40,067 nt of DNA from an uncultured Gemmatimonadota bacterium. GTDB taxonomy: Bacteria; Latescibacterota; UBA2968; UBA8231. The translations under genes and the position numbers were made by a program. Within the stretch, counting starts at the first letter, position 1; the number at the start of each line of letters is the position of its first letter. The notes beneath the pieces were generated by a model, which worked only from the letters and a program-made list of their open reading frames with translations, did no database searches and was not told the DNA's origin. Shown one piece after another: positions 8,269 to 17,412 of the stretch. The stretch is taken from positions 1 to 40,067 of the forward strand of contig CAITNQ010000258.1 in assembly GCA_903893785.1 (NCBI GenBank). Reading direction: 5' to 3'.

Positions 8269-9290
8269 TCAGGCACTACATGGGTGAAGTGGCAGCGACA
8301 GCGCCCTCCACGTGAGGGATCGCCCGCAGTGAGTCCGACCGTTCCCACGCGCCGAATGTGGACCCTACAGCGGAACTATCGCGAAGCACTGTGAAAGCAG
8401 GATGTGGATCGGGTTCGGTAGCTCGATGAGCCTGCTATAGGAATGGTGACGCCAGGATGAGATATCGGCTGTTCGACGGCATCGTGGTAGTGTAGAAACG
8501 TCCAGCTTGGGTTCGATTGGGTGGTGTGGGCGGCTGATGACCGAGCTATCGGGTGGTCGGAGGGCGGTGCGGTGGTCAGGAGGAGACGCTCCAGGCGGAT
8601 CTGTGGTGCCCTGACTGGTTACCTGACCGACTCTGGGGAGGGTGACCTGTGGCTCGTCCCCCGGGGCGCATTGACCGGGTGGTAGCGGGTAGCCGGCAGC
8701 GTGGTGGCGCGACCTGCCGCTGGGGCGGCGCCGGGCGGCCCCACTGAACGGGCACCGCCGGGGCGGCGACGCGGTTACCGTTGGTGGGTCCCGTCCATTG
8801 ACCATGGTGGGTCCGCGGCTGACCGGTTGTGTGCGGCCCATGGGTCAGATGGGGCGGACTTGCCGGCGGCGGCTTTGGCGCCGGGCGGTCGGCCTGCTAC
8901 GTTTTGCTGAACCGCCGCGCGCTGGGGCAAGGCGACTCGAAGGGAAGCCGCGGCACCGCAACCGGGGCTTGTCAGCTGCGCACAGGGGCAGGTCAAGGCG
9001 GCCGCCGGCGTTACAGCGCTGTCGCCACAGCGCGTCCCGGGCTCGTCTTGGCCGTTGGGGGTCGACGCGGGGTCTGGCGTGCCGAATGGGCGGCGCTGCC
9101 TGAGGCGGCAGCTGGATGGGGACAGAAGGCATCCGCCACGTCAGCGCGGCTCGGACGGCCCCCGCAGGTGGTCACGGCGCCGCCGGGATTAGTCATTCAC
9201 CAGCCAACCGCACCCCCTCTTCAGCGGTCGCACCGGTCGCAGCTCATGCCGAGGGGCGAGGAGCGGTCGCCACCGCCGAGGGAACGCGCG
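8269..9290. other. Long stretch without recognisable genes
   Basis: About 1 kb with no family-level protein match on either strand. The part around 8330-8560 is visibly less GC-rich than the rest of the window. A small imperfect repetition of TGACCATGGTGGGTCC-like and GCCCATGGGTCAG-like words occurs near 8795-8850. I find no RNA gene or terminator here. Confidence 0.45.
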
Positions 9291-9494
9291 TCAAGGAGCG
9301 CCGGTGGCCACACCGGGGGTAGGCGAGCAACAGGTGGACCAGCACGGCCAGGGCGACGGCGGCGGCGCCGAAATGGCGGCGAGCCAGAGCAGGACCTTGA
9401 GGCACCCCCAAGCCCACGTGAGCACGAAATCCACGCTACCCCGCCGGTTACGGGAGCCGCCAGACCAGGGGTCGATGGCCCTTTGGCCGATCAC
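9291..9494 (-). CDS. Possible small membrane peptide coupled to the lysozyme gene
   Basis: A 67-codon frame begins with GTG overlapping the TGA of the GH25 gene (GTGA), the same coupling seen elsewhere in this window. It contains one hydrophobic stretch (VDFVLTWAWGCLKVLLWLAA). The Pro/Ser/Cys-rich C-terminal part is not convincing, and another frame over the same bases also gives a hydrophobic run, so this may be a decayed gene. Confidence 0.2.
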   Translation of the reverse strand: MIGQRAIDPWSGGSRNRRGSVDFVLTWAWGCLKVLLWLAAISAPPPSPWPCWSTCCSPTPGVATGAP

Positions 9495-10372
9495 TTGGCC
9501 GGGCGCGCCTGGTCTTCGGGGGTGGCGAACCGGCTGCGGCCGGGCTGGCTGGCGGCCAGCCAGTGGGCATAGTCGGCACCGCTGCCCAGGAACGCGTTCA
9601 TGTCGACCGCGGTCGCCACGCCCGGCAGCGTGGCATTATCGGCGAACTGCCACAGGATGACCGGCCCGCCGGGCGCCCCGGGCTGGTGCCACAGACTGCG
9701 TCGCCAGCGCGCGTAGGTGGCGAATCGGTCGCCAAGCAGGCCGCCCTCGCTGTCCTCGGTGGCGTAGATCACCGGTCGGCGGCCCGTGGCCGCTTCCACC
9801 TGCCGCAGGAACTCGGCCAGCTCGGCCCGGGTTGGCTCGCGGCCGGCGACCAAGGCCGCATTGCCCTCGAACTCAACATCCACCAGGGGCGGCAGGGCCA
9901 GCCGGCGCAGATCGGCGCCGACCGCGGCCAGGTAGTTGCGGGCCTGGGTCGCGCCACGGGCGCGGTCGATGCGGAACGAGAAGAAGTGGTAGGCACCCAG
10001 GTCGAGTCCGGCAGCCGCGGCTGCGGCAGCATGGCGCCCGAACATGGGGTCCTGCCACTGGCCGCCCTCCGAGGCCTTGAGAATGACGAAGCGCACCCCC
10101 GCAGCGCGAACAGCAGCGAAATCGATGGCGCCCTGATGGTGGGAGACATCGATGCCGCGCACCGGCAATTCGGTGGCCGAGGGGTAGCAGAACCGCACCC
10201 AACCGCGTGTGTAGGCACCGTGTCCGACGATCATGAGAGCGGTGAGCGCCACGGCGACGACCAGCGCCACCGCCAGGGGCCGTCCACGCGAGGGGGTCGA
10301 TGCAGGGCCGCTACGGGCCGGTAAGCGGCGCGCCCGCGACCGGGTGCCTGGTAGGTGCGGGTGGGGCGCCAT
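9491..10372 (-). CDS. Membrane-anchored GH25 lysozyme
   Basis: The 293-residue product has an Arg-rich cytoplasmic N-terminus, one transmembrane segment (about 33-52) and a GH25 (Chalaropsis-type) muramidase domain. The fold markers are GIDVSHHQG (D75), FVILKASEG, GAYHFFSF, the catalytic DVEFE (D165, E167), RPVIYAT, and ILWQFAD near the end. It would cleave the N-acetylmuramic acid beta-1,4 linkage on the outer face of the inner membrane, in cell-wall remodelling. The ATG at 10372 is chosen because it immediately precedes the anchor; the frame upstream is long but compositionally random, and no strong ribosome site is present. It is not near phage genes, so it is more likely housekeeping than endolysin. 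Confidence 0.87.
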   Translation of the reverse strand: MAPHPHLPGTRSRARRLPARSGPASTPSRGRPLAVALVVAVALTALMIVGHGAYTRGWVRFCYPSATELPVRGIDVSHHQGAIDFAAVRAAGVRFVILKASEGGQWQDPMFGRHAAAAAAAGLDLGAYHFFSFRIDRARGATQARNYLAAVGADLRRLALPPLVDVEFEGNAALVAGREPTRAELAEFLRQVEAATGRRPVIYATEDSEGGLLGDRFATYARWRRSLWHQPGAPGGPVILWQFADNATLPGVATAVDMNAFLGSGADYAHWLAASQPGRSRFATPEDQARPAK

Positions 10373-11270
10373 GGCGGTCGTTTCTAGCCGGTGGTGCCGA
10401 CCGTGCACGCAGGCTGGAACCGGACGGACAGGTCGGCGCCTGGCGTGTCCGTGGAGGAGGCGCGGGCACGCACGGGGCGGGCCTGGCCCCTCAGCTGTCG
10501 CGCGGTCGGGGACGGCGCATCCAGCAGGCGCTGAAGCATAGGGGTCCGGCCAGGACCTCGCCAGGGTGTACTTAGAGCGGCGGCCGCCGCCCTCCACGCG
10601 TCGCCCAACGTACGCCCCGCCGACTGCGGCGCACGTCGGGGGGCTGCCGGCTGGGTGTCCGGCCGAGCGAACGAAAGCGACTCCTCGCCGACATACGGCA
10701 ACGGACGTCGCGGGCGGGGCCGTTGTCCTGGGGTCACCCATGGGGCGCCGACCTGGTGCCACCGGCCACGAAGGGGAGCGACGACGGCGAGGCCGCGCGG
10801 GCTCCGGCAGCCGCCGGCACCGACGCGGCAGCTGACGTGCGTTAGGATGCCCCGTTTGTCGTGCGCCGCTCATGGGGCCCCAACCCGATGGCGCTGGGAG
10901 CGAGTCCCGCGCGTCGCCGGTCGGTCAAGAGAGTAGTAGCGGCTCCTCGTGAGTGCGCGGGACGAAGGCACGATAGCTGACGCGCGTGGGGAAGGGCCGC
11001 GCCAAAGGGTAATCCGGGGTTGCGGCGCACGCATGCGGGGGCGACCGAGGCGGGTGAACCAGTCACGGCGGCGCGAGCCCGGATCTCCTCGGGGGCACAG
11101 GCTGGCACGAGGATGACGGCGACCGCATGCTAGCCTACTTTGGCTTATGGTGTGCACCGGCGGATCACCTGGCCACGGTACGAAGCGTCGGCGATCAAGG
11201 CGCCTGCCGCGGCGGGCGGGAGGCGGGTGCGGTCGGCGTCACGGCCTTGGCAGCCGACGCGCGATGGCCC
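10373..11270. other. Gene-free divergent intergenic stretch
   Basis: The spacer lies between the lysozyme and SET genes, which point away from each other. No protein or RNA family is recognisable. A word resembling the start of the tandem repeat further right (GGGTCACCCATGGGGCG) occurs near 10733, suggesting an older degenerate copy. Confidence 0.45.
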
Positions 11271-11560
11271 GCGGCGCCCTGGTGTCACCCATGGCCAGGC
11301 CCGGAGCTTCGGACGGTGGACTCGCCGCCGGTGCGGGACACGCGGCACCGCGCGGTGCCAAGGCCGCGCGAAACACCGGGCACTGGTGCTCGAGGGGCCC
11401 CGGCCGGCGGCGCCCTGATGTGACCCACGGCCAGGCTCGCAGCTTCGGACGGTGGACTCGCCGCCGGTGCGGGACAGGCGGCACCGCGCGGTGCCAAGGC
11501 CGCGCGGAACACCAAGCGGCGGTGCTCAAAGGGCGCCCGGCCCGCGGCGCCCCGGTGTGA
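11271..11560. repeat. Tandem repeat, two copies of about 136 bp plus the start of a third
   Basis: The word GCGGCGCC followed by a GTG(T/A)CACCCATGG-like word recurs at 11271, 11407 and 11544. Between them, long stretches match, for example AGCTTCGGACGGTGGACTCG at 11305 and 11441, and GCACCGCGCGGTGCCAAGGC in both units. The repeat sits in the divergent spacer upstream of the SET gene. No gene terminus is included in this one. Confidence 0.85.
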
Positions 11561-11796
11561 CCCACGAAGCGGCGGGCCGTAGGCCCGGCACAGCGGATCG
11601 TCGGCGGGCCCCGGGTCCTGGCCTCGGCGCCATGGCTGTGCCTGACGCCCGACGCCGCGCGCTCGGCGAGGTGACCACCGGCCGCAGGCTCGCGGGGGCG
11701 GGCCCAGATAGCCTGCCACGTGTCACCCTTGGGGCGGCCCAGGACCACGGCCCCATATCCCTCACCCGCAACCCCCATAGCGAACGGAAGGTGGCC

Positions 11797-12288
11797 ATGG
11801 CTTCGAGTCCGCAATGCGCGCCCCCGCATGGCTTGGTAGTCCGGACGGCTGGCAACGGCAGTCGCAGTATGCACGCGAACACGGCCCTGGCCGCCGGGAC
11901 CGTGCTGGCCGACATCGGCGCCTCAAGGCGCCAGGCCGAGCCGTCGCGCTATACCATCCAGCGGGGCCAGGCCGATCACCTGGACCTGCGGCCAGCGGAC
12001 CTGCGCTTCATCAACCACGGCTGCTCCCCCAACGTGCACTTCGACGTGGAGCGCATGGTACTAGTGGCGCTGCGGGATTTGGACGTGGGCGACGAACTGC
12101 GCTGCTTCTACCCGGCCACGGAGTGGTCGATGGCAGAAGCCTTTGACTGCGCCTGCGGCGCGCCGGACTGCCTGGGCCGCATCGGCGGGGCAGTGGCCAT
12201 GCCCGCCGCGCAGTTGCGGCGCTACTGCCTGTCGCCCTTTGTGGCGGCCCAACTGCAGGCCCGGGGCACCTTGGAGAGCGCCGGTTAA
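11797..12288 (+). CDS. SET-domain protein (lysine methyltransferase-like)
   Basis: A short 163-residue protein with a compact SET domain. FINHGCSPN (71-79) is the conserved AdoMet/pseudoknot motif, GDELRCFYP (98-106) the second pseudoknot motif, and a post-SET-like cysteine cluster follows (C118, C120, C125 in CACGAPDC). Small stand-alone SET proteins occur in scattered bacteria and are thought to methylate protein lysines; the target here is unknown. The ATG at 11797 has GGAAGGTGG upstream. It stands alone between long spacers. The same fold in eukaryotes and its patchy bacterial distribution make horizontal acquisition plausible but unproven. Confidence 0.83.
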   Translation: MASSPQCAPPHGLVVRTAGNGSRSMHANTALAAGTVLADIGASRRQAEPSRYTIQRGQADHLDLRPADLRFINHGCSPNVHFDVERMVLVALRDLDVGDELRCFYPATEWSMAEAFDCACGAPDCLGRIGGAVAMPAAQLRRYCLSPFVAAQLQARGTLESAG

Positions 12289-12514
12289 CTTGCGGGGTGA
12301 CCGCGACGGCACCCGTGGCCCGGGGTGCCGCGGTCTCGGTACCGGCGGCGGTGAGGCCCGGCCGGTTCTGCCGGACATGATGTGCGTCCGCGACGCCCAC
12401 CCCGAATACCACCGGACGCCCGCGGAACCGCCCGCCCCCGCACGTGGACGGGCCGGGCCTGGTCATTGAAAGGCGAGCATCGACAGTTCGGTTCCCAATG
12501 ACTGCGATTGCTGT

Positions 12515-12712
12515 ATGATTGGACCAGCTGCACGGGCCAGGGCGCTGGAGCACGCGCGCCAACGTAATCCGGTGGCGGTGCGGCTGGGTCCGCGGCAGTG
12601 CGGCAAGACTGCCCTGGCGCGGGCCGTAGCCGAAGGCCAAACGGAGGCGGCGTACTTCGGTCTGGAAGCCCCAGTGGACCGGGCCCGGCAGCCCCGCCGG
12701 ACGACAGCCAAT
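12515..12712 (+). pseudogene. Truncated AAA_14/DUF4143-type ATPase
   Basis: The frame opens with the N-terminus of the AAA_14 ATPase family: ALEHARQRNPVAV, then Walker A GPRQCGKTALARA, then YFGLEAPVDRAR. Intact members run to about 400 residues with a DUF4143 C-terminal domain. Here recognisable sequence stops after about 60 residues, and the frame continues as Arg/Pro-rich low-quality sequence to 12856. This is a 3'-deleted remnant. The surrounding spacer (12289-12968) holds nothing else I recognise. Confidence 0.65.
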
Positions 12713-12956
12713 CGCCGCCCGAACCGGGCGGCGGCGAACCCAGCCGAACCCATGGGGTTCCCGCAGCTGCCGGCCCCGGCCCCGGCAGAACGGCCCCGGA
12801 CTGGCCCGCCATGGCGCGCAAAGGCACGGCGACGCAGATTCTGGGGGCTTTGCTAGGCGGGTGGATCGGGTCTCCAGCACTAAGCTCAATCTATTGCCGC
12901 ACATTGTTTTGCCCCAGTCAACCAGGGCTCTGGACGGTCACCCGGCTGCGGCCGGC

Positions 12957-12962
12957 GGGAGG
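12957..12962 (+). promoter_or_regulatory. Ribosome-binding site setting the decarboxylase start
   Basis: GGGAGG lies six bases before the ATG at 12969. It is the strongest such site in the region, which argues that translation begins upstream of the protein repeats rather than at the internal ATG at 13344, where family homology starts. Confidence 0.6.
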
Positions 12963-12968
12963 TGGGTG

Positions 12969-14864
12969 ATGGGGGTACCCCCCAAGACGCCAGCGGCCGC
13001 CGGCGGCGGCGAGGCTGGAGGCGCGGCATCTGGCCCAGTTGCCGGGCCCGCAGCGACGCCGGTCGCGGCCGAGCCTGGCCCCGCTGCCATGACCCGCCCG
13101 GGGCTGGCGGGCGAACCCCACGACCCGGCCCTGCCTGCCGGGCCCGCACCCACACCGGCTGCGGCCGAGCCCGAGTCAGCGGCCGCAACCCGCCCGGGGC
13201 GGACGGGCGAACCCCACGATCCGGCCCTGCCTACCGGGCCCGCGCCCACGCCGACCGCTACCGAGCCCGAGTCGGCAGCCAAGACCCGCCCGGGGCGGAC
13301 GGGCGAACCCCACGATCCGGCCCTGCCTGCCGGGCCCACGCACATGACGCCGGCGGAGTTCCGCCGTTGGGGGTACGCCGTGGTGGACTGGCTGGCCCAG
13401 TACCAGCAGCGGGTGGCTTCGCTGCCCGTGCTGGCCCCGGTGGCTCCGGGCCAGATCCGCGCGAGCCTGCCGGCCGCAGCGCCGGAGTCGGGTGAGCCGT
13501 TTGCCGATGTCCTGCGCGACGTGGAGGAGAAGCTGCTGCCCGGGCTGACGCACTGGCAGTCGCCCTCGTTCTTCGCCTATTTCCCGGGCAATACCTCCGG
13601 GCCGTCGATCTTGGGTGAGTTGCTGGCCGCCGGGTTGGGGGTGCAGGGCATGCTGTGGAGCACCAGCCCGGCCTGCACTGAGCTGGAGACCCTGGTACTG
13701 GACTGGCTGGTGGCGATGCTGGGTCTGCCGTCGACGTTCCTGTCCACCGGACCGGGTGGCGGCGTGCTGCAGGACTCGGCCTCCAGCGCCGCTCTGTGCG
13801 CCCTGCTGGCGGCCCGCGACCGGGCCGCGCGGCGGCATGATGCCGTGGCCTCCTCCGCCATCGCCGCGTCGGCAAGCGCACCGGGCAACGCCACCGGCAA
13901 CCCGCCGGCGGCGGCGCTGCTCGGCAGCGCAACGGGCGATCTGCCGGCCGCCAGCGGACGGCTGACCGTCTATGCCACGGCTCAGGCCCACTCCTCGATC
14001 GACAAGGCGGTGCATATCGCCGGGCTCGGCCGGGCGCAGCTGCGGCGGGTGGCGACGGACGATGGCTTCGCCATGGATCCGGCCGACCTTGAGGCCCAGC
14101 TGGCCGCCGACCAGGCGGCGGGACACGTACCGTGCTGGGTGGTAGCCACGGTGGGCACCACCTCCTCCCAGGCCATGGATCCGCTGGCCGCCATCGGCCC
14201 CCTTTGCCGCCGTTACGGGGCCTGGCTGCACGTGGACGCGGCCATGGCCGGCACGGCGATGCTCTGCCCGGAGTTCCGCAGCCTGCAGCAGGGCCTGGAA
14301 TGGGCGGACAGCTATTGCTTCAACCCGCACAAGTGGATGTGCACCAACTTCGACTGCGATTGCTTCTGGGTGGCGGATCGGCAGGCGCTGATCAACGCCC
14401 TGAGCGTGGTGCCCGAATACCTGCGCAACGCCGCCTCGGCCAGCGGCGCGGTGATCGACTACCGCGACTGGCAGGTGCCGCTGGGCCGCCGGTTCCGCAG
14501 CCTGAAGCTGTGGATGGTTATCCGTCACTACGGGGTCAGCGGGCTGCAGGCCCTGGTGCGCCGCCACGTGGCCCTGACCCGCGATTTGGCGGCCCGGATA
14601 GGCGCCGACGGGCGTTTCGAGCTGGTGGTGCCGCCGCCGCTGAACCTGGTGTGCTTCCGCCTGCGCGGCGGCGACGACCTCAACCAGCGGCTGCTTGACC
14701 GGCTTAACCGCAGCGGCCGGCTGTTCCTCAGTCACACCCGACTGGCCGATCGCCTGGTGCTGCGCCTGTGTGTGGGCCAGACGCACACCGAACCCGTGCA
14801 TGTGAACCAGGCCTGGGAGCAGATCCAGGCGACCGCAACGGAGCTGTTGGCCGCCGGCGGTTGA
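12969..14864 (+). CDS. PLP-dependent group II (aromatic-type) amino acid decarboxylase with N-terminal repeat
   Basis: The 631-residue product has a DDC/glutamate-decarboxylase fold from residue 126 (MTPAEFRRWGYAVVDW) to the end. Family markers are YFPGNTSGPS, STSPACTELE, the cofactor-stacking region AQAHSSIDKA, WVVATVGTTS, HVDAAMAG (D423) and the Schiff-base lysine K455 in NPHKW. It would decarboxylate an L-amino acid, most likely aromatic, to an amine; substrate choice cannot be read directly. Residues 1-125 are an Ala/Pro-rich extension containing a three-fold 32-residue repeat absent from typical enzymes. An insertion rich in Ala/Ser/Gly also occurs around residues 290-325. The GH2 gene follows after 34 bases and is probably co-transcribed. 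An alternative start is the ATG at 13344, which would remove the repeats. Confidence 0.88.
   Translation: MGVPPKTPAAAGGGEAGGAASGPVAGPAATPVAAEPGPAAMTRPGLAGEPHDPALPAGPAPTPAAAEPESAAATRPGRTGEPHDPALPTGPAPTPTATEPESAAKTRPGRTGEPHDPALPAGPTHMTPAEFRRWGYAVVDWLAQYQQRVASLPVLAPVAPGQIRASLPAAAPESGEPFADVLRDVEEKLLPGLTHWQSPSFFAYFPGNTSGPSILGELLAAGLGVQGMLWSTSPACTELETLVLDWLVAMLGLPSTFLSTGPGGGVLQDSASSAALCALLAARDRAARRHDAVASSAIAASASAPGNATGNPPAAALLGSATGDLPAASGRLTVYATAQAHSSIDKAVHIAGLGRAQLRRVATDDGFAMDPADLEAQLAADQAAGHVPCWVVATVGTTSSQAMDPLAAIGPLCRRYGAWLHVDAAMAGTAMLCPEFRSLQQGLEWADSYCFNPHKWMCTNFDCDCFWVADRQALINALSVVPEYLRNAASASGAVIDYRDWQVPLGRRFRSLKLWMVIRHYGVSGLQALVRRHVALTRDLAARIGADGRFELVVPPPLNLVCFRLRGGDDLNQRLLDRLNRSGRLFLSHTRLADRLVLRLCVGQTHTEPVHVNQAWEQIQATATELLAAGG
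13068..13355 (+). repeat. Three in-frame 96-bp tandem repeats inside the decarboxylase gene
   Basis: Residues 34-129 of the decarboxylase consist of three consecutive 32-residue units sharing the core TRPG..GEPHDPALP.GP. Because 96 is a multiple of three, the frame is kept. The last unit runs directly into the first conserved residues of the enzyme, as if the enzyme start was captured in the repeat. Confidence 0.9.
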
Positions 14865-14898
14865 TCCGCCGGGCCCGTCGCGCCCGCAGGAGGCAGGT

Positions 14899-17232
14899 AT
14901 GGAGCGGCAGCGTCACGACCTGAACGGCAGCTGGGAGCTCTTCTATGGCCCGGGCGGCCCGGACGCGCCCAATTCGCCGACCGCGCTGGCCGCGGCTGGC
15001 TGGCCCCAGGTACCGGCCACGGTACCGGGCAACGTCGAACTGGACCTGGTGGCCGCCGGGGTGTTGTCCGAACCCACGGTGGGCAACCACGTCTATGACC
15101 TGCTGGCCTATGAGCGCCACGACTGGTGGTACCGCCGACATTTCGTGGCCCCGGCCGCCGGGCCCGACGCGCGGGTGGAACTGGTCTTCGACGGCATCGA
15201 CTGCCTGGGCACGGTATGGCTGAATGGCCAACAGGTGGGCCAGACCGACAACATGCTCATCCCCTGGCGCTTCGAGGTCACCAGGGCCCTGCGGCCGGGC
15301 GACAACGAACTAGTGGTGCGGTTGATGTCGGCGGTGGCGGCGGCAGATGGCGGCGGCCTGGACCCGGTGTGTTTTGCCTTTGCCGGCAACCATGCCTCGT
15401 TGACGGTGCGTAAGGCGCCGCACATGTATGGTTGGGACATCATGCCCCGGGTAGTCACCGCGGGCCTGTGGCGCGACGTGGCGCTGGAGGTGGTGCCGCC
15501 GGTGCACTGGCAGCAGGTGTACTGGGCCGTGCGGGCGACCGACCCGACGCAGCGCACGGCGCAGCTGCAGCTGATCTGGGATCTGGCCGTGCGCCCGGGC
15601 GCGACCTGGCCCGCGCAGGTGCGGGGCCGGCTGACGCGGGGCGAAGCCTGCGCGTGGACCGCGACCTGGCCGGTGCTGGACAGCCATGGTAGCGTGTCCT
15701 TCGGAGTCGAGGCGGTGGACCTGTGGTGGCCGCGGGGTTTTGCCGGGCCGGGACCGGCCGCACTGTACGACGCCGAGTTGGCGCTGCTGGACGAGCAGGG
15801 CCAGGTGCTGGCCACCCATCGGACGCAGTTGGGGCTGCGCACGGTGACCCTGGAGCGGACGCCGACGACCTCGGCCGAGGCGCCCGGCGAGTTCGTCTTC
15901 CGCGTCAACGGCGAGCGGGTGTTCGTCCATGGCACCAACTGGGTACCCTTGGACGCGTTCCATAGCCGCGACCGGGCGCACCTGGACGCGGCCCTGGACA
16001 TGGCGGCGGAACTCAACTGCAACATGCTGCGCTGCTGGGGCGGCAATGTGTACGAAGACCATCCGTTCTTCGCCCGTTGTGACGAGTTGGGCTTGATGGT
16101 CTGGCAGGACTTTGCCATGGCCTGCGCCATCTACCCGCAGGACGAAGCCTTTGGCGCACGCATCCGCCGCGAAGCCGAGGTGATGGTGACCCGCTTGCGG
16201 CAGCACGCCAGTCTGGTGCTGTGGTCAGGTAACAACGAGATCGACGACGCCTACCAGTGGCACGCCGGGCAGGACCCCAACACCGACCGCCTCAGTCGCC
16301 ATATCTTGCCCGAGGTGGTGCGCCGCCTGGATCCGTTCCGGGCCTACCTGCCCAGCTCGCCCTATTACAGCCCCGAGTACCTCCAGCGCCGGCATCAGGG
16401 CGCGCAGATGCCGGAGCAGCACCTGTGGGGCCCGCGTGGCGACTTCAAGGCCCCGTATTACACTGACTCGGCCTGCCATTTCGTCAGCGAGATCGGCTAC
16501 CACGGATGCCCGGACCCACGCTCCCTGGCGCAGTTTCTGGACCCGGAGTTCCTGTGGCCCTGGCAGGGCAATGATCAGTGGCTGACGCACGCCGTGCGGC
16601 CGCAACCGGGCATGACCGCCTATGACTACCGCATCGAGCTGATGGCGCGACAGCAGACGGTGCTCTTCGGCGGCATCGGCGCTAACCTGGCGGACTTTGC
16701 CTTGGCGTCGCAGATCACCCAGGCCGAAGCCAAGAAGTTCTTTGTCGAGTGGTTCCGTCAGGGTAAGTGGCGCCGGACCGGCATTCTGTGGTGGAACCTG
16801 CGCGACGGCTGGCCGATCATCTCCGACGCCATCGTCGACTACTACAACCGCCGCAAGCTGGCCTATGAGTATCTGCGGCGCGTACAGGCGGACGTATGCC
16901 TGGGCTGCGGCGAGGCCGAAGCCGGCCGTCACGCGGTCTGGGCGGCCAATGACACGCGCGGCCCGGCGGCCGGGCAACTGACCGTGCGCGACGCCGACGA
17001 CGGCAGTGTGCTGCTGACCACGGCTTTTGCCCTGCCGGCCAACCAGACCGTGCGCCTGGGGTCGCTGGCGGTGGCGGCGGCACCGGCCATGTGGCTGTTG
17101 GAGTGGACCCTGGACAGCGGCGTTGAAGGCCGGAACCACTACCTGGCCGGGCCGCGGCCGTTCCGCCTGGCCGACTACCGCCGTTGGCTGGACCTGCTGG
17201 CGATTCCCGCCGATGTGGGGCCCGTCCGCTGA
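14899..17232 (+). CDS. GH2 beta-mannosidase-like glycosidase
   Basis: The 777-residue product has the GH2 order: jelly-roll sugar-binding domain (DLNGSWELFYGP, then VWLNGQQVG), immunoglobulin-like domains, TIM barrel (FVHGTNWVPLDAF, MLRCWGGNVYED) and a C-terminal domain. The acid/base is E447 in WSGNNEID and the nucleophile E531 in VSEIGYHG. The combination GTNWVPLDAF/RCWGGNVYE is characteristic of beta-mannosidases, which release mannose from the non-reducing end of beta-mannosides; related exo-enzymes cannot be ruled out. No signal peptide, so cytoplasmic. AGGAGG precedes the ATG. It follows the decarboxylase by 34 bases. The final codons and stop lie within a direct duplication (17206-17396), and the stop codon sits in a potential hairpin. 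Confidence 0.9.
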   Translation: MERQRHDLNGSWELFYGPGGPDAPNSPTALAAAGWPQVPATVPGNVELDLVAAGVLSEPTVGNHVYDLLAYERHDWWYRRHFVAPAAGPDARVELVFDGIDCLGTVWLNGQQVGQTDNMLIPWRFEVTRALRPGDNELVVRLMSAVAAADGGGLDPVCFAFAGNHASLTVRKAPHMYGWDIMPRVVTAGLWRDVALEVVPPVHWQQVYWAVRATDPTQRTAQLQLIWDLAVRPGATWPAQVRGRLTRGEACAWTATWPVLDSHGSVSFGVEAVDLWWPRGFAGPGPAALYDAELALLDEQGQVLATHRTQLGLRTVTLERTPTTSAEAPGEFVFRVNGERVFVHGTNWVPLDAFHSRDRAHLDAALDMAAELNCNMLRCWGGNVYEDHPFFARCDELGLMVWQDFAMACAIYPQDEAFGARIRREAEVMVTRLRQHASLVLWSGNNEIDDAYQWHAGQDPNTDRLSRHILPEVVRRLDPFRAYLPSSPYYSPEYLQRRHQGAQMPEQHLWGPRGDFKAPYYTDSACHFVSEIGYHGCPDPRSLAQFLDPEFLWPWQGNDQWLTHAVRPQPGMTAYDYRIELMARQQTVLFGGIGANLADFALASQITQAEAKKFFVEWFRQGKWRRTGILWWNLRDGWPIISDAIVDYYNRRKLAYEYLRRVQADVCLGCGEAEAGRHAVWAANDTRGPAAGQLTVRDADDGSVLLTTAFALPANQTVRLGSLAVAAAPAMWLLEWTLDSGVEGRNHYLAGPRPFRLADYRRWLDLLAIPADVGPVR

Positions 17233-17396
17233 GCGTGACGGCCTATACCGAGCAGGAGGCGAGGGCGGGTGGGGCGCGTCCGCGTTGGTGGCCTTGCCCC
17301 CCGCGCGGCTGCACCGCCTGGCAGTCCCCGCCGATGTGGGGCCCGTCCGCTGAGCGGACGGCCTATACCGAGCAGGAGGCGAGCGCGGGTGGGGCG
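17206..17396. repeat. Direct duplication of the GH2 gene terminus and following spacer
   Basis: A segment of 71 bp at 17206-17276 (last codons, stop codon and 42 bases downstream) is repeated at 17327-17396 with one substitution and one deleted base. The second copy carries CCGTCCGC, TGA, GCGGACGG, a perfect 8-bp hairpin with the copied stop codon as its loop. In the original the right arm has one bulged T. Confidence 0.92.
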
Positions 17397-17412
17397 TGGC
17401 AGGCTCAGCGCG

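Noticed and set aside
8500..8530. GGTTCGATTGG word resembling a tRNA T-loop
   Set aside because: No matching acceptor, anticodon or D arms on either strand.
8365..8841. Minus-strand frame of 158 codons in the gene-poor region
   Set aside because: Pro/Arg/Ser-rich, no family resemblance, no ribosome site; probably chance.
9491..10873. Longer N-terminus for the GH25 lysozyme
   Set aside because: Residues before the ATG at 10372 are Arg/Pro-rich random-looking sequence, while the anchor begins right after that ATG.
13176..14801. Long open frame on the minus strand opposite the decarboxylase
   Set aside because: Composition is typical of a GC shadow frame, and the plus strand encodes a complete PLP enzyme.
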